Shown here one piece after another: positions 17,938 to 24,638 of a DNA stretch of 64,000 nucleotides. The notes beneath the pieces are model-generated. The model made no database searches and was not told where the DNA came from. It saw only the letters and a list, made by a program, of their open reading frames with translations. A program made the position numbers and the translations under genes. Source of the stretch: Oceanidesulfovibrio indonesiensis (GTDB lineage: Bacteria; Desulfobacterota; Desulfovibrionia; Desulfovibrionales; Desulfovibrionaceae). How positions within the stretch are numbered: position 1 is the first letter of the stretch; the number at the start of each line of letters is the position of its first letter. The stretch covers positions 1 to 64,000 of the forward strand of contig NZ_QMIE01000009.1 of assembly GCF_007625075.1 (NCBI RefSeq), given 5' to 3'.

Positions 17938-18863
17938 GCGACGACCTCCTGCGCTGTTTTTTCGAGTTCGGCCCAGAGCTCGGCATACCCTGCGGCAAGC
18001 TCCTCTACGGCGTCGATGAGCAACTCCCCGCGAGAGCCGGCCCGGGCCGCTTCCATGCTCATGGGCAGGGAGGCGAGGTAGGGTATGGACTCTCCCACGA
18101 GATACTCTTCCACGCGGTAGTCGCCCATGCCGGAGCGGTTGACGACTACGGCATGCGGAATGCCCAGTACGCGCACCGTTTCCAGCGCGAGTTTGAAATC
18201 GTGAAGCCCGAAGGCCGTGGGTTCGGCCACGAGCAACGCCATGTCTGCGTCCTTCAAACCGGCGATGGTCGGGCAGGATGCCCCGGGCGGACAGTCCACG
18301 AAGAGTACGGCGTCATCGTCCCGATCCGCGAGGGATTCAGCCTCGGCCTTCACGGCGTGGATGAGCGGGGGGGCCATGGCCTCGCCCACGCGCATCAGGC
18401 CGTCCAGCACGGTGAGCGAACCAGGAGCGTTGTTCAGAATATTGGACTGTATCCTGCCCCGGCGCACCGCGCCCACCTCGCGTTCGCCGCGTTTGACGGC
18501 GCCTGCCGGGCAGGCTTCCTCGCACAGGCCGCAGGCGTGGCACAGCTCCGGAAAGACCATGACTTCACCGGCCATGAGGATGAGCGCCTTGAACCGGCAC
18601 AATTCCACGCACAGGCCGCACGAATCGCCAAGGCAGGCGTTCTGGTCGATGTCCGGCACCGGTATGGTTACAGTGTGCTGCGATTCAAACCCGTCGCACA
18701 GCGAGATGTGCGCGTTGGGCTCCTCCACATCGCAGTCCGCCACGATAACGCGGCGGCCTTGCCGCGCGGCGTGCGTGGCAAGGTTCGTGGTCACCGTTGT
18801 CTTGCCGGTGCCGCCCTTGCCGCTGGCTACGGCGATGTGCAGGGGACGGGGCCGCTCAGCCAC
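17925..18863 (-). CDS. MinD-superfamily P-loop ATPase with inserted ferredoxin domain, second copy (ORP complex)
   Basis: 312 residues. Walker A is GKGGTGKTT (15-23). The ferredoxin insert has one unusual first motif, CLGDSCGLCVELC, with four residues between the first two cysteines, and one regular motif, CHACGLCEEAC. The VDCPPGASCP switch region follows. It is a clear paralogue of the 17023 gene. It overlaps the Gly/Arg-rich gene upstream by 8 nt and the next ATPase by 13 nt, so translation is tightly coupled. Assignment to the ORP complex rests on gene order and sequence type. Confidence 0.85.
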   Translation of the reverse strand: MAERPRPLHIAVASGKGGTGKTTVTTNLATHAARQGRRVIVADCDVEEPNAHISLCDGFESQHTVTIPVPDIDQNACLGDSCGLCVELCRFKALILMAGEVMVFPELCHACGLCEEACPAGAVKRGEREVGAVRRGRIQSNILNNAPGSLTVLDGLMRVGEAMAPPLIHAVKAEAESLADRDDDAVLFVDCPPGASCPTIAGLKDADMALLVAEPTAFGLHDFKLALETVRVLGIPHAVVVNRSGMGDYRVEEYLVGESIPYLASLPMSMEAARAGSRGELLIDAVEELAAGYAELWAELEKTAQEVVACAK

Positions 18864-19212
18864 GGCCCTGTCCTCTGCCTGCGCCCCCCTGGCCCGTATT
18901 CATCATGGCGCGTCCGCCTCGGCCTTGACCGCGGCCCATGCCCTGGCCCCCCTGGCCACGACCCATGCCGCCGGGGCCCATGCCCCCGCCGCACGGCCCG
19001 AGTCCGCGGCCGGTTCCTTGTTGCGCCATGTCATCGTCGGGCGTGCCCGGAATGTCCTGTTGTCCATTATCCTGGACGGAGCGGTTGCCGAAACCCAGGG
19101 CGCGCCAGCATCGGCGTGCCCAGCCCTCCCTTTGACCTCGACCTCTGCCTTGACCGCGGCCGAGACCGCCTGCCTGGTTGTTCCAGGGTCCTGTTCCATC
19201 TCTGTTAGGCAT
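18856..19212 (-). CDS. Gly/Arg/Gln-rich DUF5320-type protein of the ORP cluster
   Basis: 118 residues from the ATG at 19212 (MPNRDGTGPWNNQAGG). The opening DGTGP motif and the later TGRGLGPCGGGMGPGG match the small DUF5320 proteins that accompany Mrp/NifX-like genes in anaerobes. Over half of the residues are Gly, Arg or Gln, mostly in GRGQGRG-type repeats, so the chain is probably disordered. Only two cysteines are seen. It lies between the ORP gene and the MinD-like ATPases with an 8-nt overlap downstream. A role as flexible scaffold or RNA- or metal-binding tail is speculation. Confidence 0.7.
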   Translation of the reverse strand: MPNRDGTGPWNNQAGGLGRGQGRGRGQREGWARRCWRALGFGNRSVQDNGQQDIPGTPDDDMAQQGTGRGLGPCGGGMGPGGMGRGQGGQGMGRGQGRGGRAMMNTGQGGAGRGQGRG

Positions 19213-19241
19213 GGTGCTGCTCCTTGATGTCTTTGAAAATA

Positions 19242-19601
19242 CTACCAATGGCCCTGCTTGTCCGGGCCGTGCGCCTTGGCGAGTTCGCCGCGCTTGAACG
19301 CCTCCAGGGCCTGGGCGGCGCTGCCGCCTTCGCGCAGATATACGGCGATGTTGCCCTTGTTCAGAGCGGCGTATGCCTTGGGGCCGACGTGGCCGGTGAT
19401 AACTGCGGTTGCACCCGTCTTCGCCACGTTCATGGCGGACTGGATGCCCGCACCCTGGGCCAGGTTGAGGTTCTGCTCATTGTTCACGTACTCCACGCTG
19501 CCGGAATCCTCGTCCACGAGGAGGAAGCCGCTGGCGCGACCGAAGCGGGGGTCCAGCGGCGCGTTGATGTCCGGTCCGGGGCTCGAAATGGCTATCTTCA
19601 T
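19242..19601 (-). CDS. orange protein (ORP) / NifX-NifB-type cofactor-binding protein
   Basis: 119 residues from the ATG at 19601, which overlaps the stop of the upstream gene (ATGA). The sequence begins MKIAISSPGPDINAPLDPRFGRA and continues with GATAVITGHVGPKAY and a C-terminal helix. This is the single-domain dinitrogenase iron-molybdenum-cofactor fold of Desulfovibrio orange protein, which binds a mixed Mo-Cu sulfide cluster. There is no conserved cysteine, as in ORP, where the cluster is held non-covalently. The gene sits inside the operon as expected from characterised orp loci. Confidence 0.85.
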   Translation of the reverse strand: MKIAISSPGPDINAPLDPRFGRASGFLLVDEDSGSVEYVNNEQNLNLAQGAGIQSAMNVAKTGATAVITGHVGPKAYAALNKGNIAVYLREGGSAAQALEAFKRGELAKAHGPDKQGHW

Positions 19602-20071
19602 GACGTACTCCTGTGTGGAAGGTTGATGTCGTATGCGCGCCTGCCAGAGCCGCCACGGCCGAGGCGGTTTCGGTTCGGGCATTCGTCGCCTGCCTCAGGG
19701 CGCGTCGCCATATCGGAGGCGATTCCCGCCCCCTGGGTCCAACGGCAACCCGGCATGGCCAGTTGCGCCAGGGTTCCGTCCATGCACGCCGCGAGCACGG
19801 TCTCGTTATCCCCGCATATCCAGGGGACAACCTGAAGGCCCGAGCTCTCTGCACGCACGGCGAGCCGGCGGCAGATGCCGCCGCACACAAGGGCGCGCAC
19901 GTTCTGCTCGCGCAGGGCGGCCAGCCGCATGCAGGGGTCGCGGTGCGTCGGCATGAAAGTGGCGATGTAAACCGGCGCGGCTTCGCGATCGAGTTCGTAG
20001 CAGGGGAACTCGGTCGCGTTTTCGAACAAGGCGGCCAGGCGGCCGCCGTAGCTGGCAAGGCACAATCTCAT
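19598..20071 (-). CDS. NifX-like protein, first gene of the ORP operon
   Basis: 157 residues from the ATG at 20071, which has AGGAAG 5 nt upstream; an in-frame TTG at 20086 is less likely. The N-terminal about 100 residues look like a divergent NifX/ORP fold (MRLCLASYGGRLAALFENA, then ALVCGGICRRL). A basic, low-complexity C-terminal tail follows. Four to five cysteines are present, unlike the ORP next to it. It is first behind the predicted sigma-54 promoter and overlaps the ORP gene by 4 nt. Corresponding genes occur in known orp clusters, but no biochemical role can be given. Confidence 0.7.
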   Translation of the reverse strand: MRLCLASYGGRLAALFENATEFPCYELDREAAPVYIATFMPTHRDPCMRLAALREQNVRALVCGGICRRLAVRAESSGLQVVPWICGDNETVLAACMDGTLAQLAMPGCRWTQGAGIASDMATRPEAGDECPNRNRLGRGGSGRRAYDINLPHRSTS

Positions 20072-20126
20072 AATGGCTTCCTGCAAACGTTGCCTATGAG
20101 TCCGGAGGATCTGGGGCGGGCCGCAG

Positions 20127-20141
20127 GCAATGGCCAGTCCG
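20127..20141 (-). promoter_or_regulatory. predicted sigma-54 promoter of the ORP operon
   Basis: On the minus strand CGGACTGGCCATTGC fits the -24/-12 rule: GG, ten bases, GC, with the favoured TTGC at -12. Transcription would begin about 40-45 nt before the ATG at 20071. orp operons in Desulfovibrio are known to use sigma-54. Confidence 0.65.
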
Positions 20142-20214
20142 GTACGGCCCGCCTCGGACCACGGAGCTCACGTGGGATACAGCAGGAAGGGTGCCAAGAG
20201 CTGAAATCTAGTTA

Positions 20215-20227
20215 TTTCAAATTGTTA
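20215..20227 (-). promoter_or_regulatory. candidate IHF-binding site
   Basis: TTTCAAATTGTTA matches the IHF consensus WATCAANNNNTTR at all specified positions but one. It lies between the sigma-54 promoter and the upstream palindrome, where DNA bending would be needed. The consensus is read on the plus strand. Confidence 0.45.
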
Positions 20228-20267
20228 CACGGGGAGGGCGGTTGCGGCCAACGGGTAGGTGGAATAA

Positions 20268-20300
20268 TTTTTCGCCCCAAGTGTGTTTGTGGGCGAAAAA
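20268..20300. promoter_or_regulatory. palindrome, candidate upstream activator site
   Basis: Perfect 10-bp arms TTTTTCGCCC and GGGCGAAAAA are separated by 13 bp, about 140 bp upstream of the sigma-54 promoter. The T/A runs lie on the outer sides, so it is not a classical terminator on either strand. Confidence 0.5.
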
Positions 20301-20310
20301 ATAGTCTTCA

Positions 20311-20350
20311 GGCGGATGTGGAAGATTTATCCGCCCGGACCATTGTCCGG
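20311..20350. promoter_or_regulatory. two adjacent inverted repeats past the activator gene
   Basis: GGCGGAT...ATCCGCC (20311-20335) and CCGGAC-CATT-GTCCGG (20335-20350) follow the stop of the activator gene within 50 bp. They may terminate its transcript or serve as further activator sites. The first is followed by a T-rich run on the minus strand. Confidence 0.4.
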
Positions 20351-20359
20351 ATCATTGTA

Positions 20360-21739
20360 CTAACCGTTGCGCAGGAGCTTGCGCAGGGTGTCTTTGGTCA
20401 CGCCAAGCTCGCGGCAGGCGGCCATGCGCTTGCCGTCGTGGCGGCGCACCGCGGCCTGTGCGGCGAGGCGTTTCACCGCGTCCATGCTGTGGGGTCCGAG
20501 CCGGAGCATGGCGTCCACCTCGTCGGCGGGTTGGGCAGTGGCCGAAACGCTGACCGACGGTGGGGATGCCGGGCCGCCGGCGACTTCCCGCCGCAGGTAT
20601 TCGGGCAGGTGCTCGGCCTCGATGAATCCTTCCTTGCAGAGGATGAAGGCGTATTCCAGGACGTTTTCCAGCTCGCGGACGTTGCCGGGGAAATCGTGCC
20701 GCATGAGCAGAGTGAGGGCGTTTTCGGAGAGGCCCTCCACAGCCGCGCCCTGGCGTCTGTTCAGCTTCTCCACGATGTGTTGGGCGAGCAGAGGTATGTC
20801 TTCGGTGCGCTGACGAAGGGGCGGAATGACGAGCCGGACCACGTTGAGCCGGTAGAAGAGGTCCTGCCGGAAATCGCCGGCCGCCACGAGGGCGTCGAGA
20901 TCGCGATTGGTGGCCGCCACCACGCGCACGTCGGCCTCCTCGGTCTTCACGCCGCCCAGGGGCTCGTAGCGTTTCTCCTGGAGCACGCGCAATAGTTTGA
21001 CTTGCAGCCTGGGCGCGAGCTCGGCGATTTCGTCCAGAAAGATAGTGCCGCCTCTGGCCTGCTGAAAGCGGCCCGGCTTGTCCTTTTTGGCGTCGGTAAA
21101 GGCGCCGGCCTTGTAGCCGAAGAGCTCGGATTCGAGAAGATTCTCGGGCAGGGCGCCGCAGTTGACGGCCACGAACGGGCCGTCCGAGCGTTCCGAGAGT
21201 GAATGCAGGGCTCGGGCGAAGAGTTCCTTGCCCGTGCCGGACTCGCCCAGGATGAGCACGGTGGCGTTGCTGGCCGCTATCTGCGGGAGGGTGTCGAAAA
21301 GCTTGGTGAGGGCCGGGGATTTGCCCACAATGTCTTCGAACACATAGCGGTCCGCCAACTCCTGACGCAACCGGACGATTTCCGTGAGGTCCCGGAAGGT
21401 CTCCACGCCGCCCACCAGGTTGCCGGCGGCGTCGCGCAGGGGCGCGGCCGAGATGGAAATGGGCGTTTTCTCGCCATCCGGCCGGATGATGAATATGGAC
21501 TTGCCGGAAAGGCGCATGTCCTCGTTCATGCACTGTTCCAGCGCGCAGGAGCCGTCGCACAGACTGGAGTGGAACACTTCCCAGCATTTGCGGCCTACGG
21601 CTTCCGCGCGCGTGATGCCGGTGATGGTCTCGGCGGCGCGGTTGAAGAAGGTCACGTTCCATTCGAGGTCGACGGTGAACACGCCGTCGGCGATGGAGTC
21701 CATGACCTCCTCGCACGGAACCCCGGTGGGCAGACCCAT
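20360..21739 (-). CDS. sigma-54-dependent enhancer-binding regulator with PAS domain (ORP-cluster activator)
   Basis: 459 residues from the ATG at 21739 (GGAGG 4 nt upstream). The N-terminal PAS domain (about 10-125) contains a cysteine set at 52, 61, 65 and 70 that could hold a metal or Fe-S sensor. The AAA+ domain has Walker A GESGTGKE (165-172) and Walker B GTIFLDEI. Its sigma-54 contact loop reads GAFTDA (212-217) instead of GAFTGA. A Fis-type HTH ends the protein (MAACRELGVTKDTLRKLL). It lies upstream of the ORP operon and probably activates it, as the cognate regulator does in D. vulgaris. Confidence 0.9.
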   Translation of the reverse strand: MGLPTGVPCEEVMDSIADGVFTVDLEWNVTFFNRAAETITGITRAEAVGRKCWEVFHSSLCDGSCALEQCMNEDMRLSGKSIFIIRPDGEKTPISISAAPLRDAAGNLVGGVETFRDLTEIVRLRQELADRYVFEDIVGKSPALTKLFDTLPQIAASNATVLILGESGTGKELFARALHSLSERSDGPFVAVNCGALPENLLESELFGYKAGAFTDAKKDKPGRFQQARGGTIFLDEIAELAPRLQVKLLRVLQEKRYEPLGGVKTEEADVRVVAATNRDLDALVAAGDFRQDLFYRLNVVRLVIPPLRQRTEDIPLLAQHIVEKLNRRQGAAVEGLSENALTLLMRHDFPGNVRELENVLEYAFILCKEGFIEAEHLPEYLRREVAGGPASPPSVSVSATAQPADEVDAMLRLGPHSMDAVKRLAAQAAVRRHDGKRMAACRELGVTKDTLRKLLRNG

Positions 21740-21770
21740 GTGACCTCCTTCCAAAAAGTGCCGGCGTCGG

Positions 21771-22436
21771 TCAGGCCGCGGCGCCGCGCTTTTCCGCCAG
21801 CGCGTTTTCGATCCAGCCGTACCAGGCTTCCAGCCCCTCCGGTGTGCGGCAGGAGACGCGGAAGGACGCCAACCCTTTGTTCAGGCTGCGGGCAAAGGCC
21901 TCGGCGCGGTCGCAATCGAAGTCGACATACGGCAGCAGGTCTATCTTGTTGAGGACCATGGCCTTGGAAAGCTCGAAGAGCAGGGGGTACTTTTCCGGCT
22001 TGTCGTCGCCCTCGGTGACGGAGAGCAGGGCGATCTTGGCGTCCTCGCCCACGTCGAACTCCACGGGACAGACGAGGTTGCCCACGTTCTCCACGAAGAG
22101 AATGTCGATGTTGTCGAGATCGAGAGAGACGAGGGCGTTGGAGACCATGGCGGCGTCCAGGTGGCAGCCTCCCTCGGTGTTGATCTGCACGGCCTGTGCG
22201 CCGGTGGCGGCCACGCGGCGGGCGTCGTTGTCGGTCATCAGGTCACCCTCGATGACGGCCATGCCGAACCTGGATCCGAGTTCGGTGAGTGTGCGCTCGA
22301 GCAGCGTGGTCTTGCCGGCGCCGGGGGAGCTGATGAGGTTGAGAACCAGGATGTTCTTTTCGGCGAAGAGCTTGCGAAGCTCTTCGGCCGTAGCCGAATT
22401 CGCCTCCAGGATGTTACGGACCACGGGTATTTCCAT
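21771..22436 (-). CDS. hypB: HypB, nickel-insertion GTPase for hydrogenase maturation
   Basis: 221 residues from the ATG at 22436; the frame is open further up but without homologous sequence. The G1 motif is SSPGAGKTT (about 38-46). The metal site between subunits is carried by INTEGGCHLDA and by ENVGNLVCPVEFD, where the conserved Cys and His sit. NKIDLLPY is the base-specificity loop. The N-terminal CxxCGC nickel motif of E. coli HypB and the His-rich stretch of rhizobial forms are both absent. It works with HypA on [NiFe]-hydrogenase. It lies 23 nt after hypA and 31 nt before the ORP regulator gene. Confidence 0.93.
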   Translation of the reverse strand: MEIPVVRNILEANSATAEELRKLFAEKNILVLNLISSPGAGKTTLLERTLTELGSRFGMAVIEGDLMTDNDARRVAATGAQAVQINTEGGCHLDAAMVSNALVSLDLDNIDILFVENVGNLVCPVEFDVGEDAKIALLSVTEGDDKPEKYPLLFELSKAMVLNKIDLLPYVDFDCDRAEAFARSLNKGLASFRVSCRTPEGLEAWYGWIENALAEKRGAAA

Positions 22437-22459
22437 GACCTCTCCTTGATCTAGTCGGA

Positions 22460-22813
22460 TTATTCCGCCTCGAGCCTGTCGAGGTAGAGTTCCTTGCCCG
22501 AGACGACCGCGTGGCCGAGCTCCTCGCCGCATTCCGGGCAGGGAGCGAGCAGGAACTGGCTGGATTCGGGCGCGAACAGGTGTTTGCACCCGCAGCATTC
22601 GAGTTGCAAGGGGACCTCTTCCAGGACGAGCGCGGAGCCGTCGAGATCGCTCTCCTTGGTCAGGACCTCCCAGGCCAGGTCCATGGCTTCCGGGACCACG
22701 TTGGCAAGGGTTCCGTGTTTCACGTGCACGGCGATGAGTTTCGTCTTGCCGTGCTTTTCGAGCTCCTGCCGGACTATCTCGATCAGCGACTGGGCGATGG
22801 ACATTTCATGCAT
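22460..22813 (-). CDS. hypA: HypA, nickel metallochaperone
   Basis: 117 residues from the ATG at 22813. This choice puts the essential nickel ligands Met1-His2-Glu3 at the N-terminus, although the frame extends eight codons further. The zinc site is formed by CCGC (about 74-77) and CPEC (about 91-94). It hands nickel to HypB for [NiFe]-hydrogenase large-subunit maturation. No hydrogenase structural gene is in the window. hypA, hypB and the sigma-54 regulator read in one direction with short gaps. Confidence 0.93.
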   Translation of the reverse strand: MHEMSIAQSLIEIVRQELEKHGKTKLIAVHVKHGTLANVVPEAMDLAWEVLTKESDLDGSALVLEEVPLQLECCGCKHLFAPESSQFLLAPCPECGEELGHAVVSGKELYLDRLEAE

Positions 22814-23177
22814 GGGTGTTTGCGTAAAGAAAATCACGCCGCTCGTCCATAGGGGAATTGTTTTCGAGTGCAGTGCGTCTGCAATGCGTCACTGCCAGTT
22901 CCCGCAACGTCACACTGGAAGAGCCCCAGAAGAATGGAGTGAATGACTGCATGCCCCGCATCCTGCCGGGCCTCAAGTGAACATCCATATATTGACGGGA
23001 TGATGAGAATAAGGTCATGAGCTTTTTGTAATCGCGCACCGTTGGCGGTCCACTATCGACCGTTCACGGAATTGTGGAGGATCAGGCAATCGAAAGGGCT
23101 TACCTGGATCGTTGCGCACCATGCGGCGCACGCTCCGGGTACTGGCGCCGGACTGCGATTTTTCAAGGAGAACGTAC
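22814..23177. other. divergent intergenic region, no gene seen
   Basis: About 360 bp between hypA (minus) and the CBS-ACT gene (plus). Promoters for both are expected, but I could not single out convincing -35/-10 or sigma-54 boxes. A clear AAGGAG ribosome site for 23178 closes the region. Confidence 0.5.
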
Positions 23178-23843
23178 ATGTACGTCGGACTGAAGATGCT
23201 GCCCCGCGGAAAGTTTGTGACCGTGACCAAGGAAACCCTGGTGACGGACATTCAGAAGCTCATGGTGGAGAACCATTTCTGGATGATGCTCGTGGTGGAG
23301 GGCGACCAGTTGGTGGGCTACGTGCGCAAGGAGGACGTGAGCGCGGCGCTGCCCTCGGCCGCCACCAGCCTGTCCAAACACGAGATCAACTATCTGCTTT
23401 CCAAGCTCAAAGCGGACAAGATCCTCAAGAAGGACGTGCCCACGGTGACGCCGGACACGACAATCGAGGAAGCTGCGCAGCGAATGCACGACGAGGATCT
23501 GGCCGGACTGGCCGTGGTGGACAGAAGCAGCAAGCTGCTGGGCTTCATCAACCGCAGCGTCATGCTCGAGGTGCTCGTGGAGGAAATGGGCCTTGACCAG
23601 GGCGGCTCGCGCATCGCCTTCGAGGTGGTGGATCGCACCGGCGTGATCCACGAAGTCTCCGGCATCATCGCGGACATGGGCGTCTCCATCATCGCCACCG
23701 GCACGTTCTTCCACAACGACCGCCGCATGGTGGTCTTCCGCGTACAGACTGACGATCCCAAACCGATCGAAAAGGCCATCCAGGATCGCGGCTACACCAT
23801 CGTCGGACCTGAAGATTTCGAGGGGGAATGGACCCACTTATGA
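23178..23843 (+). CDS. CBS-pair and ACT domain protein heading the Liv/acyl-CoA synthetase operon
   Basis: 221 residues from the ATG at 23178 (AAGGAG 7 nt before). Two CBS motifs occupy about 1-58 and 75-135 (VPTVTPDTTIEEAAQRMHDEDLAGLAVVD). A C-terminal ACT domain spans about 145-221 (FEVVDRTGVIHEVSGIIADMGVSI). CBS pairs usually bind adenine nucleotides and ACT domains bind amino acids, so the protein may tune transport or activation to energy and ligand status. Its stop overlaps the livG start (ATGA). The domain calls are firm; the regulatory role is inferred. Confidence 0.85.
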   Translation: MYVGLKMLPRGKFVTVTKETLVTDIQKLMVENHFWMMLVVEGDQLVGYVRKEDVSAALPSAATSLSKHEINYLLSKLKADKILKKDVPTVTPDTTIEEAAQRMHDEDLAGLAVVDRSSKLLGFINRSVMLEVLVEEMGLDQGGSRIAFEVVDRTGVIHEVSGIIADMGVSIIATGTFFHNDRRMVVFRVQTDDPKPIEKAIQDRGYTIVGPEDFEGEWTHL

Positions 23844-24622
23844 GTCTGCTCGAAGTGAGGGGCATTACGCTCACGTTCAAGGGCCTTGCGGCCCTTCTCA
23901 ATGTCGGCTTCACCGTGGAGGAGGGCGAGATATGCTCGCTCATCGGCCCCAACGGCGCCGGCAAGACCTCCATGCTCAACTGCATTTCCGGGCGTTACAC
24001 CCCGGACGAAGGCTCCATACTCCTGGACGGCAAGCCGCTGCTGCCCATGAAGCCCTCCAAGCGCACCACGCTCGGTCTGTCGCGCACGTTTCAGAACATC
24101 GCGCTGTTCCGGGGACTTTCCGTGCTGGACAATCTCATGGTGGGCCGCCACAGCCGCATGGGCTACGGGCTTCTGGCCTCCTGCCTCTACTGGGGCAAGG
24201 CCAGGCGGGGCGAGGACGCTCACCGCAGAAGGGTGGAAGAGGTCATCGACTTCCTGGGCCTGTCGCCTTTTCGCCATCAGCCAGCGGGCCGGTTGCCCTA
24301 CGGCGTGCAGAAGCGGGTGGAGCTGGGGCGCGCCCTGGCGGCCGAACCACGCCTCATCCTTCTGGACGAGCCCATGGCCGGCATGAACCTGGAAGAGACC
24401 GAGGACATGGCGCGCTACATCCTCGACATCAACGAAGAATGGGGCGCCACGGTGCTGCTGGTGGAACACGACATGGGCGTGGTCATGGACATTTCGGAAA
24501 AGGTCGTGGTGTTGGATTTCGGCAGCGTGCTCGCGGAAGGAGCGCCGGAAGAGGTGCAGCAGAATCCGGACGTGGTCGCCGCCTACCTGGGCAGCGAGGA
24601 CGCCACGTTCCTGGGCCGCTGA
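23840..24622 (+). CDS. livG: LivG-type ABC transporter ATPase
   Basis: 260 residues from the ATG at 23840, overlapping the previous stop; ATG 23828 is an alternative. Walker A is GPNGAGKTS, the signature is the variant LPYGVQKRVELGRAL, Walker B is LILLDEP, and the switch His lies in EHDMGVV. The long insert after the Q-loop (RTFQNIALFRGLSVLDNLMVG) and the NLEETEDM segment are those of the branched-chain amino-acid family (HAAT). It powers import with LivF, LivH, LivM and LivK encoded downstream. It is separated from livF by most of the operon. Confidence 0.92.
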   Translation: MSLLEVRGITLTFKGLAALLNVGFTVEEGEICSLIGPNGAGKTSMLNCISGRYTPDEGSILLDGKPLLPMKPSKRTTLGLSRTFQNIALFRGLSVLDNLMVGRHSRMGYGLLASCLYWGKARRGEDAHRRRVEEVIDFLGLSPFRHQPAGRLPYGVQKRVELGRALAAEPRLILLDEPMAGMNLEETEDMARYILDINEEWGATVLLVEHDMGVVMDISEKVVVLDFGSVLAEGAPEEVQQNPDVVAAYLGSEDATFLGR

Positions 24623-24638
24623 GGAAACGGATCGATAT

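Noticed and set aside
20268-20300. Palindrome read as an intrinsic terminator of the activator gene
   Set aside because: T tracts lie before, not after, the GC arms on both strands. A protein-binding site fits better, although a role after the 20311 hairpin is not excluded.
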